This document shows positions 49,033 through 61,860 of a stretch of DNA of 64,000 nucleotides, in pieces. The position numbers and the translations under genes were made by a program. The notes below the pieces were generated by a model, which searched no databases, had not been told where the DNA came from, and saw only the letters and a program-made list of their open reading frames with translations. Numbering within the stretch: the first letter of the stretch is position 1; each line of letters starts with the position of its first letter. This stretch comes from Marisa cornuarietis (lineage: Eukaryota > Mollusca > Gastropoda > Architaenioglossa > Ampullariidae): NCBI GenBank assembly GCA_004794655.1, contig SMMW01000568.1, positions 1,663,001 through 1,727,000 on the forward strand, in the 5' to 3' direction.

Positions 49033-51564
49033 TGGCATCCTTTGACCCTCGACTTTTAAAGCCTTGATTAGCTGCCATTGAGAAACTGTCTTTCCTTTCA
49101 CCTGGCTCACGCTGACTGTAGATTTGTGAAACGCACGAACGTTCAGCCCAGAAGAACCGCCTTAAGTCACAAGGGCAACTGTGATAGCAGAATACTTTCT
49201 GTGTCTAGCGAATAAACTCTACTTTTTATGCCAACACTTTTTTTCGAGGAAGGTGTGGAAACAGTCACTGCTTTAATCAGTTCGGTGACGGTTTCAGTTA
49301 CGAGGTTTTGAGCTTAGGTGGTGTCTTGTAGATTTTGTCAGTTCAGTCGAATGAGCTAGCATTACCAAAATTATCACCTATTGTATACTTGCTTTAATTC
49401 TTCTCATTCACCACTTCTGTGTGGAAAAAGCACCGTATCATGATTTCCACAGTGTAATTTTATTTCAGCTGCAGTTTTGAGAAGTACAGACCCAGCGAAT
49501 AGCTTCTCTACATAACTTTGGTCCTTGACACAAAGTACAGGTTACTGAAGCCATTGATGCTGGACAAGTTTTCTGCTCACCAAAAAAGAATTTGAGCAAC
49601 AAATCAAAACGTTTTATAAAGCACAATGCCATTGTGGTGATAGTGTAACTGAAATAGCTGGTTAAGTGTGTACATGTGTGTGCAAGAAAGAGTGAGAGAT
49701 GATAGTTGTTTGCATTGACTTTTCAATGGTTTCTCCAACTATGAAGCTGCAAGCATCGATTATTATGTGCATACACATGCAAATGTTCTGTAATTACCTG
49801 CATCCTAAGCATGCGCTGAGTGTTGCATCTGCAAGCGTGCATGCATTTTTTCATTTGTGAGTGCACGAATTTACTTGCCATGTGGTGCGTACATCTCAAT
49901 GTCAGCCATATTTGTGCGAAGATAAATTAAATCAGCCCAGATGTTGATTTTTTAAAAAAAACAACCATCTTGAACATTACACCACTTGAAAATTTGAATG
50001 TGGAAATTAAAAAATAATCATGACGGTGGCTATGTGTCATATCCCAACACACGATGTTTTACATTTTCATGTTTCATGTAAAATAAAATTGTATGCAGTA
50101 TCTGTTTGCTCCCCCAACACCTATATTTATCAACTTTATTTTTAATGCATTGCAGAATTCATCGAAAATCAATGCAGCTAAGCCAGCCCTTTATTTGAAA
50201 GATTAAGAAAGCACAACTAACTATACATGTTCATAAAATACATTTAGAAAAGCAAGGCTAAATGTATTTCTCCAGGGGGCACTATAGTTATGAAGTGAGG
50301 GTAAGTCGTTGCCCTGGGGAAACTCAAATCACTTACTCTCACTTTATAACCATGAGCCTGGGGTGTACAGCAGCTTCTTCTCTCCTGCTGGTAGCACAAC
50401 TTGCTAAAGCCATCTTATCCTTTAACTGGTTCTGGAGGTAGCAGTCGCTGGGAAGACAATGCGATGCAGCTGAAGCCATCATTGTCTACAATTGCCTTTT
50501 TCTAAGAAGTCATTTTCATAGGATATCCATTTGCTCACCTCTCATGTCAAACTTTGAGGGAATAGTCCAGTGCAGAGGATACAAAATTTTATTGTAAAAT
50601 CCTGATAAAAATATTTTTTTCAAATTGCTCTAAGCTGCATCTATGATCATATTTGGTTGTTATCATGTAATTATATTAGGTGACTAATCATATCTGGTTT
50701 CAACTGCAAATTTGCATAATTGTGATCAATGTTCTCCCGCTAACAATAGCATCCCGAAGCAAAGTTTAAAGCATTTACCAAACAAAAAACAAAAACAAAC
50801 AAAACACAAAAATAACTAGACTACTCCTTGGGACATAATTCACTTTTTTTAATGAAATGTGTTTTACAGACATCAAGCGATGAAAATACAAAATATATAG
50901 AATAAAACAACAAAAAAGGTATAAAATAAAAGTGTGCAAGAATTAAAAAAATATTTAAACTGCAGGCAACACCAACTGTGAGCTATACATTATCATTACC
51001 TGGTCAAATTCAAGTCATTTATATATATATATATCATCCCCCTACACACACACAGCCATATATGCATCCACACATGAACTCAGAGGTGAGGACACCCACA
51101 TTGCATCTGAGCTCTGCTTCGTTTGAGCAAAGTCCTGACACTTTTTATCTTGCTTCTTTCTTGCTTTATTCATCAGACCATGAAAACAATTTCTCATTCA
51201 CAAAGTCCGGGTAATATGGCTGCATAGAGCTTGAGTATGATTATTCATTTTCTTATTTCTGTGAATGTGTGTGGTGTAATTACAGCACAGGAGGATGGTG
51301 TATTTTGTAGGGTAGGTAAAGCATGATGAGCAAGGCTTTGGATGTGAAGCAGCATTTAAGTGTTATCAGTATTATATCATTATAGTAAATTTAGTACTAA
51401 GCAAAAAATTTTAGTAAAAACAAATTTCATTCATAGATAAATGTTATTTTAATCCCAAAGGAGACAAAGAGAGTAGTTCATGAGACATCTGAGAAACGGA
51501 TGCTGGGTAATACTAATACAATAAACAAACTGGACTTAAGTTTTGTACCATCATTATAACAGTG
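49033..51564. other. Region between the convergent SDR genes
   Basis: It holds the 3' UTRs. Signals: aataaa at 49211 for gene A; tttatt (aataaa on minus) at 51165 for gene B. Around 50,290-50,360 a short imperfect inverted repeat (ttatgaagtgagggtaag / cttactctcactttataa) resembles a segment at 21,041. No other gene is seen. Confidence 0.45.
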
Positions 51565-54471
51565 TCAGTCTCCTTTCTTCTCTCCCATGCGACCCTTAAA
51601 GCTGGTCATGGACTCGTTAATTCCCAGAAAATCAGCCAAAATGGCTCCAACTTTCACAGGCATAAAGCTGCACACAATCATAAGAATAGAAAATCAAGCC
51701 CCAAGAGAACTAAGAATATGTTACTAACAGCAAATGTACCTGTGTGAAGAAAACAACATCTTGCTACTGGAGCTACCTACCCTCTCATGGCGTAGGTCAG
51801 GTACAAGGAACGGGGTATGATCAGGAAAGCCTGGTTACACAGTATAGCATCCATTATCCTGTCAACAGCTTCATTTGGATCCAAGAGAGGCATGAACCTG
51901 CACAAAAGATAAGTATTATAGATAAATGTAAATACTTCTCTAAGGGGTTTTCTTCAGGTCTGTGGAAATGTTGTTCTGTGGTGCCAGCAAGATTTTGTTT
52001 ATTCAGTTACTGTTGTTCTTCCATGCTTGTGTAATGTCTACTAGAGACACACATGACTAATAAACTTAACACAAAGTAAAATCCTTGTGAACTAGTTCAT
52101 ATCAAAACAATTCTAAACCACATCTGCTTTCATTAGCTGATATTTTTGAAAGCCATGAGAAAAAGTTCCTAAATACACACATAAATGCACACTGATTTAA
52201 GAGCAAGAATACCTTGCCAGGGTCAGGGAAATAGGTGGCAACTTACTTGCTACGGACTCCATCAAACATGCCTGTGTTAATGTAGTAAGGGCAGACAACT
52301 GTGGTATGGATGCCAGTCAAGCCCATTGCTCCAAGCTCAGCACGTATTGACTCAATAAAGCCCACTGCAGCAAACTTGCTGGCACAATAGTCTGCAAGAC
52401 CAGTAACTCCAAACAGCCCTGCAGAACTAGCTATGGAAACAATGTGGCCACTGTTTCGCTTGATCATATCTGGTAGAAAGGCTTTGACAGTCTGCACAGG
52501 GAACGATTAACATGCTTTTGTGCCCCTTTTTTCACATCCTTCCCTTCTCCCTGAAGTAGATATTCTAACAGAAGAAAATTTACAAAGGAAAACAGATACA
52601 TGTATTACCAGGTATTACTCCCTGCAGTGTAAGTGTTAAATGGACAAGGGTCTGAGAGTATACTTCTCCATATATCTTCCCTTCTGTTCAATAATGCAAG
52701 GGCAACAATAACGTATTGTGGCAAGACAAAAACAGCATAAACCTCATCAAATCAAGTTAATCAGATAATACCATGAAAGAAAAATATTTAAATATATGTC
52801 ATTTCATTGACATTATGGTATCAAAAATTAACTTTATTAGATAATGTTCATCATCATCTTACCCAGAAATGCGCATTGGCATTCACATCCATGGTTTTCT
52901 CAATCATACTGTCAGAACAATCCAGAAACTTTTTTCCTGTTACAATACCAGCATTGTTGACCAAAATGTCAACATGACCATGGGCAGCTTTCACCTTCTC
53001 TGCAGCCTGTGATAACAATTGTTAAAGTAGATTTGTAAGAATCAATAATTAAAATTCAAAAAATGAAGAAAATGATACCAGCATTTCCCCAAAACAAAAC
53101 TTATCAGTCTATGAACACACAGAAAATGAGGGCAAGAAAATAGGCAAATCGAAGAAATTTTTATGGTATATTCTATATTATATATGCCATAAAGTTAAGA
53201 CTGCTTGGTTAATACAATGAATGATGCAGGTAACCTACTCTCTCTCTCTCTCTCTTTAGTATGTTACAATTGCAACAAGTAAACACACTCAACAATTGCA
53301 ACATACTCTCTTTAGTATGTTACAATTGCAACAAGTAAAAAAAATATCTACAACAAAAGTGTGGTCAGTAGGAAATCTTAAAAATGATTGTTCTATGTAC
53401 TTTCTCCAGCTTTGTGTTCTGGGAACAAATCTTTTCCTTCAAGAAATTCTTTTTTACTACTTTCACAAGCTGATCTCTGCATGAAAATTACTATATTAAT
53501 ATATATCTTCGATGAAGTGGCAACAGAATATTCTCCCAGAACAAAAATAGAGGTCAGACAAAGGAGATAAAGCTGACGTTTTTTGCAGAATCTACACACC
53601 TACTACAGGTTCACTAAATAATAGTCAGGCCTCTATGATCATAGCAGCAGGACTTTAAACTTCTGCTTACAGCATAGATCAGTTCACGTGATGAAAGATC
53701 TACTGCATAGGCCTTACAGGACACACCATAGACACGAACTTCTTTCACCACTTCTTCCAGACCTGCCTCGTTGACATCCCAAAGAACCAGCTTGCAGTTG
53801 AGACGTGCAAAACGGTCTGCCATTAATCTACCAAGGCCGCTGGCTGTTGATTTAAGGAAAACATTTTATAAACTTCTGTTCACTTGTTGTCACCCTGTGT
53901 AAGAAAGCTAATCAGAGGCTATTCCTTATGAGAAAGTTTAAATTTTTTGAAGCAGAATTTCCCTGAAATAAGCTGTGTATATCTCAATAGGAACACATAT
54001 ATCAAAACTTTGATAAAAGTGTTATATCTTCGTTAATACATAGGTTTTTTTAAACTTATCTTGGAAGTCAGTTTTATTCTCCATTTCTCCGCTGAAGTCC
54101 TAATCTAATGTAGGCACACAGGCAGAGCGACAAGAACCATGCAAACTCTGCCTGTGGATTATATGTGATGCACGGTATGGAAATGAAATATGCTTTCCAT
54201 AAGCCAGAGTCTGTGGTTTAAATGATTAATTGATTCTTAAACTTCTTTTAAAAGAGAATACGCAGAACACGCTGTAATACGAAATTATCTTCCAATTGTC
54301 ACACTTACCTCCTCCGGTAATTAAGACTACCTTTCCTGTCACATCCTTGTATAGGAATTGTTTCCGAATGAAACGTGGACATATGCTCAGCAGAATGGCC
54401 TGAACCCAGTAGAAGATAATCTGAAATAACCCTATGAGGGCAAAACGCAGTGCGTTGACAACGTCTGTCAT
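51565..54471 (-). CDS. Short-chain dehydrogenase/reductase, SDR16C (RDH10/HSD17B11-like), gene B
   Basis: Six coding exons on the minus strand: 54471-54309, 53843-53671, 53006-52863, 52491-52247, 51897-51781 and 51667-51565. They sum to 945 bp (314 residues), with GT-AG borders throughout. The N-terminal membrane segment is residues 9-30 ([20 protein letters not shown]). TGGASGLG is at 52-59, NNAG at 129-132, and S182, Y195 and K199 form the catalytic set. Intron phases (1, 0, 0, 2, 2) equal those of gene A, and exon 4 has the same length (245 bp), so the two are paralogs. They face each other tail to tail with ~2.5 kb between stops. The C-terminus ends GRMGEKKGD, slightly longer than gene A. 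Likely an ER- or lipid-droplet-associated retinol or steroid oxidoreductase; substrate unknown. Confidence 0.92.
53238..53340. repeat. 55-bp tandem duplication with internal inverted copy
   Basis: ctctttagtatgttacaatt...gcaacaagtaaa occurs twice, starting near 53,252 and 53,307. Between the copies, aattgcaacatact is an inverted partial copy. It lies in intron 2 of SDR gene B and follows a short (CT)n run. Confidence 0.75.
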
Positions 54472-54840
54472 TGTCGCTGTCGTTGTGCAGCCGTGGTACC
54501 CTTCGTCTGCTTCACCTTTGCCCTTGCAAGGGAGACAACTCCGAAACTTGGTGTAAATCTCGCTCTTCCGGCAGCTCCCTCGGTCAGCGGTTAGAACAGA
54601 TGAGCCTGCGTTATCCCAGATCGCGTCTGTCCCTAATTCATCTGTTTTTTGTTGGTGTTTTTTTTTTGTTGTAGTTTTTTGTTAGCTCCCTGACATTTAA
54701 ATAAGAATTAACCGAGGTTCTCGTTTTGTGCTTTACTATAAATGTAGGCCTACTCTACGTGCTTCATCCAATTTTGCTCGTTATTTGAACGGTAGGTATA
54801 TCACCTATTATGCCAAATTGGCGCATCTCAAACTACCTAT
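54472..54840. other. Upstream region of SDR gene B
   Basis: No TATA box or other gene is recognised. A T/G-rich run lies at 54,645-54,680. Confidence 0.3.
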
Positions 54841-54990
54841 CAGTGGCCTAGTGGGGGAAGATACAAGTGGGGTAGCCGCCCCATCAAAAAAGATACTGAG
54901 GATGAAAGAATGTGAACGTCGTTCACTCTCAGCGTGGAGTTTACCTCCCCCTCCACACACACACACACACAACTCAAAGCTGAACATCTG
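54841..54990. mobile_element. MITE-like element, copy 2 (diverged)
   Basis: It begins cagtggcctagtggggg. Its core aagatactgagg ... aatgtgaacgtcgttcac ... tcagcgtggag aligns with the 24.85-kb copy. A short (CA)n has expanded near the right end, and the terminal repeat is eroded (ends gctgaacatctg). Confidence 0.65.
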
Positions 54991-55452
54991 TTGATCTTTT
55001 GTAATATTTTAATGTATCTCTAAAAACGAACATGGTGCTTGCAGGTAGTTGCTGCATCACTGTGACTTTGTCCTAGCCAAAATGCTTTTACAACTGCACT
55101 GCCGTAAACTCACAAATACCACATTTACAATCCCTGCATGGTATGAGAAGTGAACGGATAATCATGACAAGTAAGCTGAGAATTATTAAAGCTTTTGTTT
55201 ATGTTAAGATGTTATGGCTTACTGGTCCGAGTACAATAATTCTTCTCCAAAATTAAATTCTCGTTTTGACGGGATTGTTAATAAATGTTTTCTAGTGTTA
55301 ATCAATTTTCACTGTAGGAGGAACGTTTTATGGAAATTCTTTGAGGAAATACAAGTTTTAGAGTGCACCATCAGCAGAGCAAATAGAAGTAGATGATACG
55401 GTTGTTTTCTTCGAGAAACTGTCTTTTTACGTAAATGCCATTTTGATTGAGT

Positions 55453-55965
55453 CTCTCTCTCAAAAACACACACATGCAAGCACATCGACAGTGACTCACT
55501 TTTAACTGGGAAAATAATTTACGATTACAAATACAAGGGGCCCGTAGAGGTCGTCTGCCCCGGGGCCCGTGCTGGCTCTCGGCGGCCCTGCTGCCAACAC
55601 CAGGAGGAGCAAATACGTTAGATTGATGACTGGTCAATACACTGACTGAGACTGTGGCAGAAGACTTTGCTGCTAACACGGGCGTATAATTCAATCAAAC
55701 AACCAAGGATTTGACGGGAAAAGAATTAACGTAAAATAGACAGGAGCGATAGCATTTTCAACGATATGTGTACTACAGTGGTTTGTTATGACAGATTAGA
55801 GGTAAAGTAGATCTTTCGTACTGGCTTTAATGTTGTTTTTCTATTTGCCGCACTAGGCTGGATACCATGACTGTGTAAGTAACATTAGCAATCTTTTTTT
55901 TTTTTACTTTTGTTAACAGTGAGTCACTGTCGATGTGCATGCATGTGTGTGTTTTTGAGAGAGAG
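55453..55965. mobile_element. Element or segment bounded by a 54-bp inverted repeat
   Basis: 55453-55506 (ctctctctcaaaaacacac ... cgacagtgactcac) is the reverse complement of 55912-55965 with about two mismatches. The arms are ~405 bp apart. The interior includes a GC-rich patch at about 55,535-55,600 and no coding region. Confidence 0.7.
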
Positions 55966-56653
55966 AGAGAGAGAGCGCTAGTCAGCCAGATAACCAGAAA
56001 CGTAAAAAGGGATAAGAAATGCGTTCTCAGCGGAGAGTAAATTCATTTTATATTGTTTTAAAATTGATCACTTTCACCTGGCATGCTCGTTCAAGGACAA
56101 AACCAGCCATATTAATAGCTTAGGAATGGATGCTGGTTCAGCCTGTTTTTAAAAATGTTTTTAGGCCAGACTATAAGAGTAGAAATGAGAAAGCTTTGTC
56201 TTTTCAGCAGATGACAGAATAAACTCTGCATCATCTCCGCATTGTGTAGATTAAATAAAATATAGCCACTGTCTCTCGGTCACATACCAAAAGAAGTACA
56301 ACCCGAGTTCTGTGCAAAGCTGAGTGCACGCACGTTAAACAACACTTTAGTGACGTCATGTACTGGTAAGTGAAGCCAAGATGTCCGCCCTAGAAGACTC
56401 ATTTATTAATACAATGTTAAAATTAAGTAAGACACCAAGTGTGATTGTATTATACCTTTCTAGAACACAAGAAGAGATAGAGCTAACACCATACAACAGT
56501 GCGCAGTCTCGCGCCTTAAAATAATGTCGGCACGATCTAAAATACTGGATCCTAAGGACTTCAGTCTAGGTCTTCATTTATTTTTTGGAGTGAAAGTGTG
56601 ATTGACGTTGTACTGTAAAGACGAATTGTAGTGCAGTTTCATTTCCGCGAGAA

Positions 56654-56720
<67 letters not shown>

Positions 56721-57815
56721 CACGCTGATTTCGCTAATGGCTCGCAGCTGTACCACGCTTCTGATAAACATAACATTGATTTCCTTCTCCCCTCTAATGA
56801 GGCCTGCATTTATGACTAGTGCGTGCAATTTTCAATGATCTGGCATATTTCTTTCCCAAATCTGGGTAGATGACCATCTTCCGTTCTCGAGATGGATGCA
56901 TACACCAATGAGTATGTTTTATTTAAGTCATATAGGAGTAAAATAATATATACTAGACGATGGACTAATGGTGTTAACTGTAAATGGTCATTTGTTGAGG
57001 ACAAAGAAGAAAGAATATTTGTAAAGCTTTCAAAGAGTTGATTTAAAATAATGCCTACATTCACGTCGTACTTTGCCAGTTGGGCAACATTCTAATGGCT
57101 GTTAAACTGGATCACTAAGAGGCCGAATTAAGAAGAGTTTCTATGAAGAATAACGGGCCTCAACCAGCGGACAGTTGGCTGTATGCCGAGACCAACTCTT
57201 AGCGTTGCCCAAATTTGTAGGCTGTCATGTCTCAGCAAACTATTTAGCAGCTTAATATCCGAAACGGCGACCGAATTCAGTAACAGCCTTCCAATAAATT
57301 TTATACTTAGCTACTCTTTGAAAAAAAGCCCTAGACCTCCACTTCCCACGACTTAAGGCCAATAAACGTAAAACACAGCAAATCACAAATAGTTTTGTAC
57401 CTACATCAACAACAGAAATATCTTCTTGGTGTTGATAGTTAAGACAGCTTCTTTTTAGACGTTAACGGGGAAAATTTTGTCTGCAAGCAGATCATGCTCA
57501 ATCAGAAAGAACAATATTTTGCGCGTCATTGGTTTAATTTGCTGAAAGAACACTCGGCCGTTTGTCTTACCCTTCGTTCTCGAAAATTATGATCTGTCCT
57601 CTTCGTGCACCATCGCAAGTGGAAGAAAGACCACGAGGTTTACTGCATTACGTTTTTTAAAAGTACGGGTTGCTTAGCGAACTGTCCCCTTAAACCTTCC
57701 CATGAATGAATAGGTGGATGGTTGAATGCCTCAAAACTTTAAGACCGAAAAAAAAAGACTTTAAGGTTCGAGGGCCTCCAACCCTAAGATGTCTTCATCA
57801 CAAGATCTGCTGACG
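55966..57815. other. Intergenic DNA downstream of the GMC gene
   Basis: Contains a 48-codon frame at 56381-56527 after a TGACGTCA site (56351); it is not recognised and may be chance. A (TCA)n tract is at 56,655-56,719. No other gene is seen. Confidence 0.35.
56655..56719. repeat. (TCA)n microsatellite
   Basis: About 21 TCA units. Confidence 0.95.
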
Positions 57816-60800
57816 TCACACGGTAGAGCGGCCCCGGATGATGTCTGCGGCCTTTTCTGCGATCATGATGACGGGGGCATTGGTGTTGCCGGAGACAATG
57901 GTGGGCATGATGGAGGCGTCCACCACCCGCAGTCCTCGGATACCCTTGACCCTAAACACAAAATGACAGGTTAAGGTGTCAAGGTCTCAGTGGATAAGGC
58001 CACTTACCCATCATCTCCACTCGTTTCAACACACGTACGAGGGATGTTCCACTTCCGCCCGGACTTAGCAATAAAACGAACCCGGAGAATTTTTATAACA
58101 TTTTTCTCTTATTCAAATTATTTTAATCTCGTTTATTGTTTTCGCAACACAGTTTTCGGCCCAATGGATCACTTTTTGAAAATACTAAAAAAAAATGCCA
58201 ATTTTGGCATCAATTTTAGCGTTACCCCCACTCCAGCAATGGCCGAATCATCTACTGGGACTTGGTGTCAGGGTCCAGATTGTAGAGCCAACATTCATCA
58301 CCTGTGATTGAATGTTTCCAAGAACTCCTTGCACCAGTCCACACAGTGTTTCTTTCGCTCGTCCGTCAACAGCATGGCACCCAGCGAGCTGACTTCTTGC
58401 TGAAGCCCAAGTCGTGATGGGTGATCCTCTGAAGACTTGTAAAAGGAATACCCAGCTCCATCTCACTCTCCCTGATGGTCACGCTGCAATCATTTTCCCA
58501 GGAATTTACTACCTTTGTCGACACTGGCTGGGTCTCTTGACGTTCTAGGGCTTTGTTCACGATGTTCGTCATCACAGCTGAAATGACCATTGCCAAATCG
58601 CCGATACCAGTCCGTGACAGTCCTTTCAGATTGAGCATCATCACCGTAAGTTTCTTTCAGCTCCTGTTAACAGTCAACAGCCTGGAAGCCACGCCAGAAG
58701 TGATGCAACATGGTCACTCGAAAGTCACGCGCTGACGACGCTGTGTGGTCACTCGGTGGAGCGTGCATCGACTTGCATCTCTTCTCCTTTCTGGAAAAAC
58801 TAGGAGGGGAAAAATTATTTTTTTAAATGCGGAAACACCCTGAAGAATTCCTCTATCGAGTCCGCATGGTTTGCACTCGTTGAAAGCGCGCGAAATACTG
58901 AAGTCCGGGCGGAAGTGGAACATCCCTCGTATATCGCAAAGGAAAAATAGTTAATCCTGTATGTTTTAAAGCAGTTAATAACTTAGATTAAATACGTCAC
59001 TACTGACGTGAGTATTTAATTTAAAGAAGCGCGTCCCTCCAGGGGCTCACCTCAGCCGACTGTCGACCACCGTGGTGTTGTCAGTGACAGCACCCATTTT
59101 GCACGTGCCGGTGGGGTGAAAGGTCGTCTGCACGGAGTAGCGAATGGCGCAGCGCCAGTAATCGTCCGAGTCCAGCGCGTGCTTTTCCGCGCATTCGCTC
59201 ACCGGTTTGTCTGCCAGCTTTGCTCCAAGTTTCCGTAGAGCCGGTGCCTGCATCAGCTGCTTACACGCTTTAACACCTGAAACAAGTTTTTGATTAAGTT
59301 AAACGGGAATTTTAGTTCTTATGTAACACTCTAAGATGACCAAAGTTGAAACTGCTGACTTGCGAGTCTTCGATATGTGCAGTGTTATGATTTCATACAC
59401 ACAAATAAGGGGTCAAAATTCACACGCGCTTCCTCAATGCTAACCCCTTGTCAGCTAAACTAATATTTTGTACCTGATCGCCAACTTAACTCCTAATACT
59501 TTTATTATAGTTGACTCGTTAAGAGGCAGTTAACGTGACTGTGCAGCCGGCCTAGGATTACTAGTGATATTCACTATAACTAAAATTGGTACGGAAAGCT
59601 ATGAAAAATTAGCAATATAGAACACCATAGCGTTCAAACGTAACCAAATACACCTATTTAGAGTTTTCTGTCTCTTGGTGAGGTCCGTGAGGACAGGAAC
59701 TCAGCTATAGAGGTCACAATATGATAAACTTTGTCAGTGCATGTCGTCAATAATGAAAGGAAAGAACGAAGAATCAACGGGAAAAATTATGCAAATAAAA
59801 TAAATGAAAGCAGAACGGAGAGAATTAATAAAGAAAGGGCAGTCAAACTCTCACTTCCAGTTGTGTCCCCTGCTTACTATAAAGAAAGGATTTCCACTGC
59901 GCAGGCGCACTGACCCCACACTGAGAGAGTTCAGCAGAGTATTGACGCATGTAATTCCATCTCCCGTAGCTCTAGGAGACAGTCGCCGAAAGTTCTGTGG
60001 AAAAGCAACAGCACTGCAGTTTTGTTTTGAATAAAAATGGACTGAACTGAAGTCACAAATGAGTTAGCTCATTTAGGTTCTGTCAGCTTAGGTCAATATT
60101 CCAATTTATTGTCGGTAGCGTTTGATTTTAATCGGTAACGGAAACGTTAAACAAATCCTCAATATATACCTCAAGACGATGATAATACAGAGCTGATAAT
60201 TTTTTAAAATGTAGTCAATTATTATTCACCCCATAAATAACATCTTTTATTACGAACATCTGATTTTACTGCTTAAAGTAAGGAACCGGTTCAACAAAAC
60301 CGTCATCGACGACTAAACACTGTATGATCATAAAACAATTCAAAGTAAATAATTTCGGGGAATGTAATTAATTAAAGTTTGAATTTTCTTGTAGAAAGGT
60401 ACGCTCAGACAAAATCTTTCACCTCCGTTGTATATGTTTGAGGAGCAAAATAAGCAAAGGATGAAAATATATGCAGCTGAAAATCTGGCCATCCCACTTG
60501 TCTCCTCTCTTCAGTGCTGGCCTGGACGGAGAGGGTCTCTATGCCGTAGGCAGAAGCTAGAATGCCTGACAAACACACAAATGCGTGACCTTCTATTTAC
60601 GCAAAAGCGACCAAATAAACACTGTTGATAGTGTTGTAGTGGTGGAAATGATGGAGTTAGAATTGTATTTTTGACGAAAAAAAATAATAATGCGCTTATA
60701 CCGAGCAGCATCCCAACCGCAACCACAACAATTCTTCGCGCTGATATTAAGGAAAGACAATAATAAAAAAAGAATAACAATGACATAATATGAGACCAAA

Positions 60801-61860
60801 CACATTTAGCCATTCAGCCACAATTAAATAGTGAAAGGAAAGCAAGACTAAAATGTAAATGAATACATATAAGAAATAAAATATTGCAATACGGTGTGGA
60901 ACTAAACTGTGCGAATGCAAAAGGGTGACACAATGAGTACAAAATTTTTTTTTAAACAGATCTGTATCAGTTTTTAGTTTAAATCAAAATAGCTGTGTTA
61001 AATCTGCAAATACAATATCAGTTCAACAGACAGAGCCGGACGAACTCTAGTACTCCGTTAGTAAATTTCTAAATATAAATAATTATCTTTTGTAAATCCC
61101 AAGACTATAAGCTACAAGAGTATCTACATCTTCACATTTAACATCTTGAATACTGCGATCACCAGTCCAGGAGATTTTCCCACACAAATATAATAGTCTA
61201 GAGGTACCTTTCCCAAAGAGCCATATCTTGCTCGTTCCCACAAACTGGCTGCTTTCTCTTCAGTGATGCCGATAGAGTCGTTCAAGCTAAAGCTGACGTC
61301 CATAAAGGGGTGCTCTTGCAAGTTATTGCCTACTGGAAGGTCAGCATGAACTTTGATCTGAGAACAGTCAATAGAAATGAGACAGATCGATGACAGACCT
61401 GTATAGTTGTGTGTCATGTTGAGGTAACTAATAATGTAAACACATAGATGAGCGGTTGACCTGGAGGACCTACAACGCATAGCGGCATAGGTGTGTAGAA
61501 GGGAGGGTATTACAGAAGAAAGACCGACAAGATGTAAATGGTTCTTATTACGGTCAGTAGAAGAACTTACTCCGTGAGACTCCAGATGCTCTCTGGGACC
61601 AACACCTGATAACATTAAGATCTGAGGTGACCCGATGGCACCGCCAGACAGAATCACTTCCTTCCTGACACGCACTGTGCGCAGGATTCCACTCTGACGA
61701 AACTCCACCCCTCTCGTCACTCCGTCCTCGATCAATACTCGAGTGACGTGAGCATTGACCCCAACATGCAAATTAGAGCGGTCAAGGACAGGATGCAAAA
61801 AGGCTCGTGACGTGCTGTAGCGGATACCGCTCTTCTGGGTCGCCTGTACCCTGCTAAAAC
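57816..61860 (-). CDS. GMC oxidoreductase (FAD-dependent, choline/glucose dehydrogenase-like), 5'-partial, internal exon(s) not found
   Basis: Recognised minus-strand exons are 61860-61571, 61357-61208, 59276-59051 and 57951-57816 (stop). The first holds the second GMC signature [15 protein letters not shown]. The second holds [12 protein letters not shown]. The third holds [10 protein letters not shown] with the active-site His. The last holds [18 protein letters not shown] with the partner Asn. Members use FAD to oxidise alcohols such as choline or sugars. The FAD-binding N-terminus lies right of the window. The second exon ends in phase 0 while the third begins in phase 1, and the ~100-150 residues normally between them are missing, so at least one exon is undetected or deleted. 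The last intron contains a mariner. Confidence 0.8.
58034..58933 (-). mobile_element. Mariner-family DNA transposon with internal deletion
   Basis: The ends tacgagggatgttccacttc (58034) and its inverse gaagtggaacatccctcgta (58933) form a ~30-bp terminal inverted repeat with TA at the insertion point. Inside, minus-strand coding keeps mariner features: [19 protein letters not shown] (second helix-turn-helix), [23 protein letters not shown], then TGDECWLYN with the first catalytic Asp. The remaining two acidic residues and ~150 residues are absent, and stops occur. It sits in the last intron of the GMC gene. Confidence 0.88.
59277..61207. other. GMC intron region where an exon is expected
   Basis: AT-rich sequence on both strands with no stretch resembling GMC coding. 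The GC-richer patches at 59,860-60,000 and 60,500-60,560 do not read as GMC protein. Confidence 0.4.

Noticed and set aside
55535..55610. GC-rich ggggcccgtgctggctctcgg patch as a hAT end
   Set aside because: Only a loose likeness to the 7.9-kb element ends; no partner end found.
56381..56527. 48-codon frame MSALEDSFIN... after a TGACGTCA site
   Set aside because: Good start context, but too short and no family recognised; could be a first exon, not supportable.
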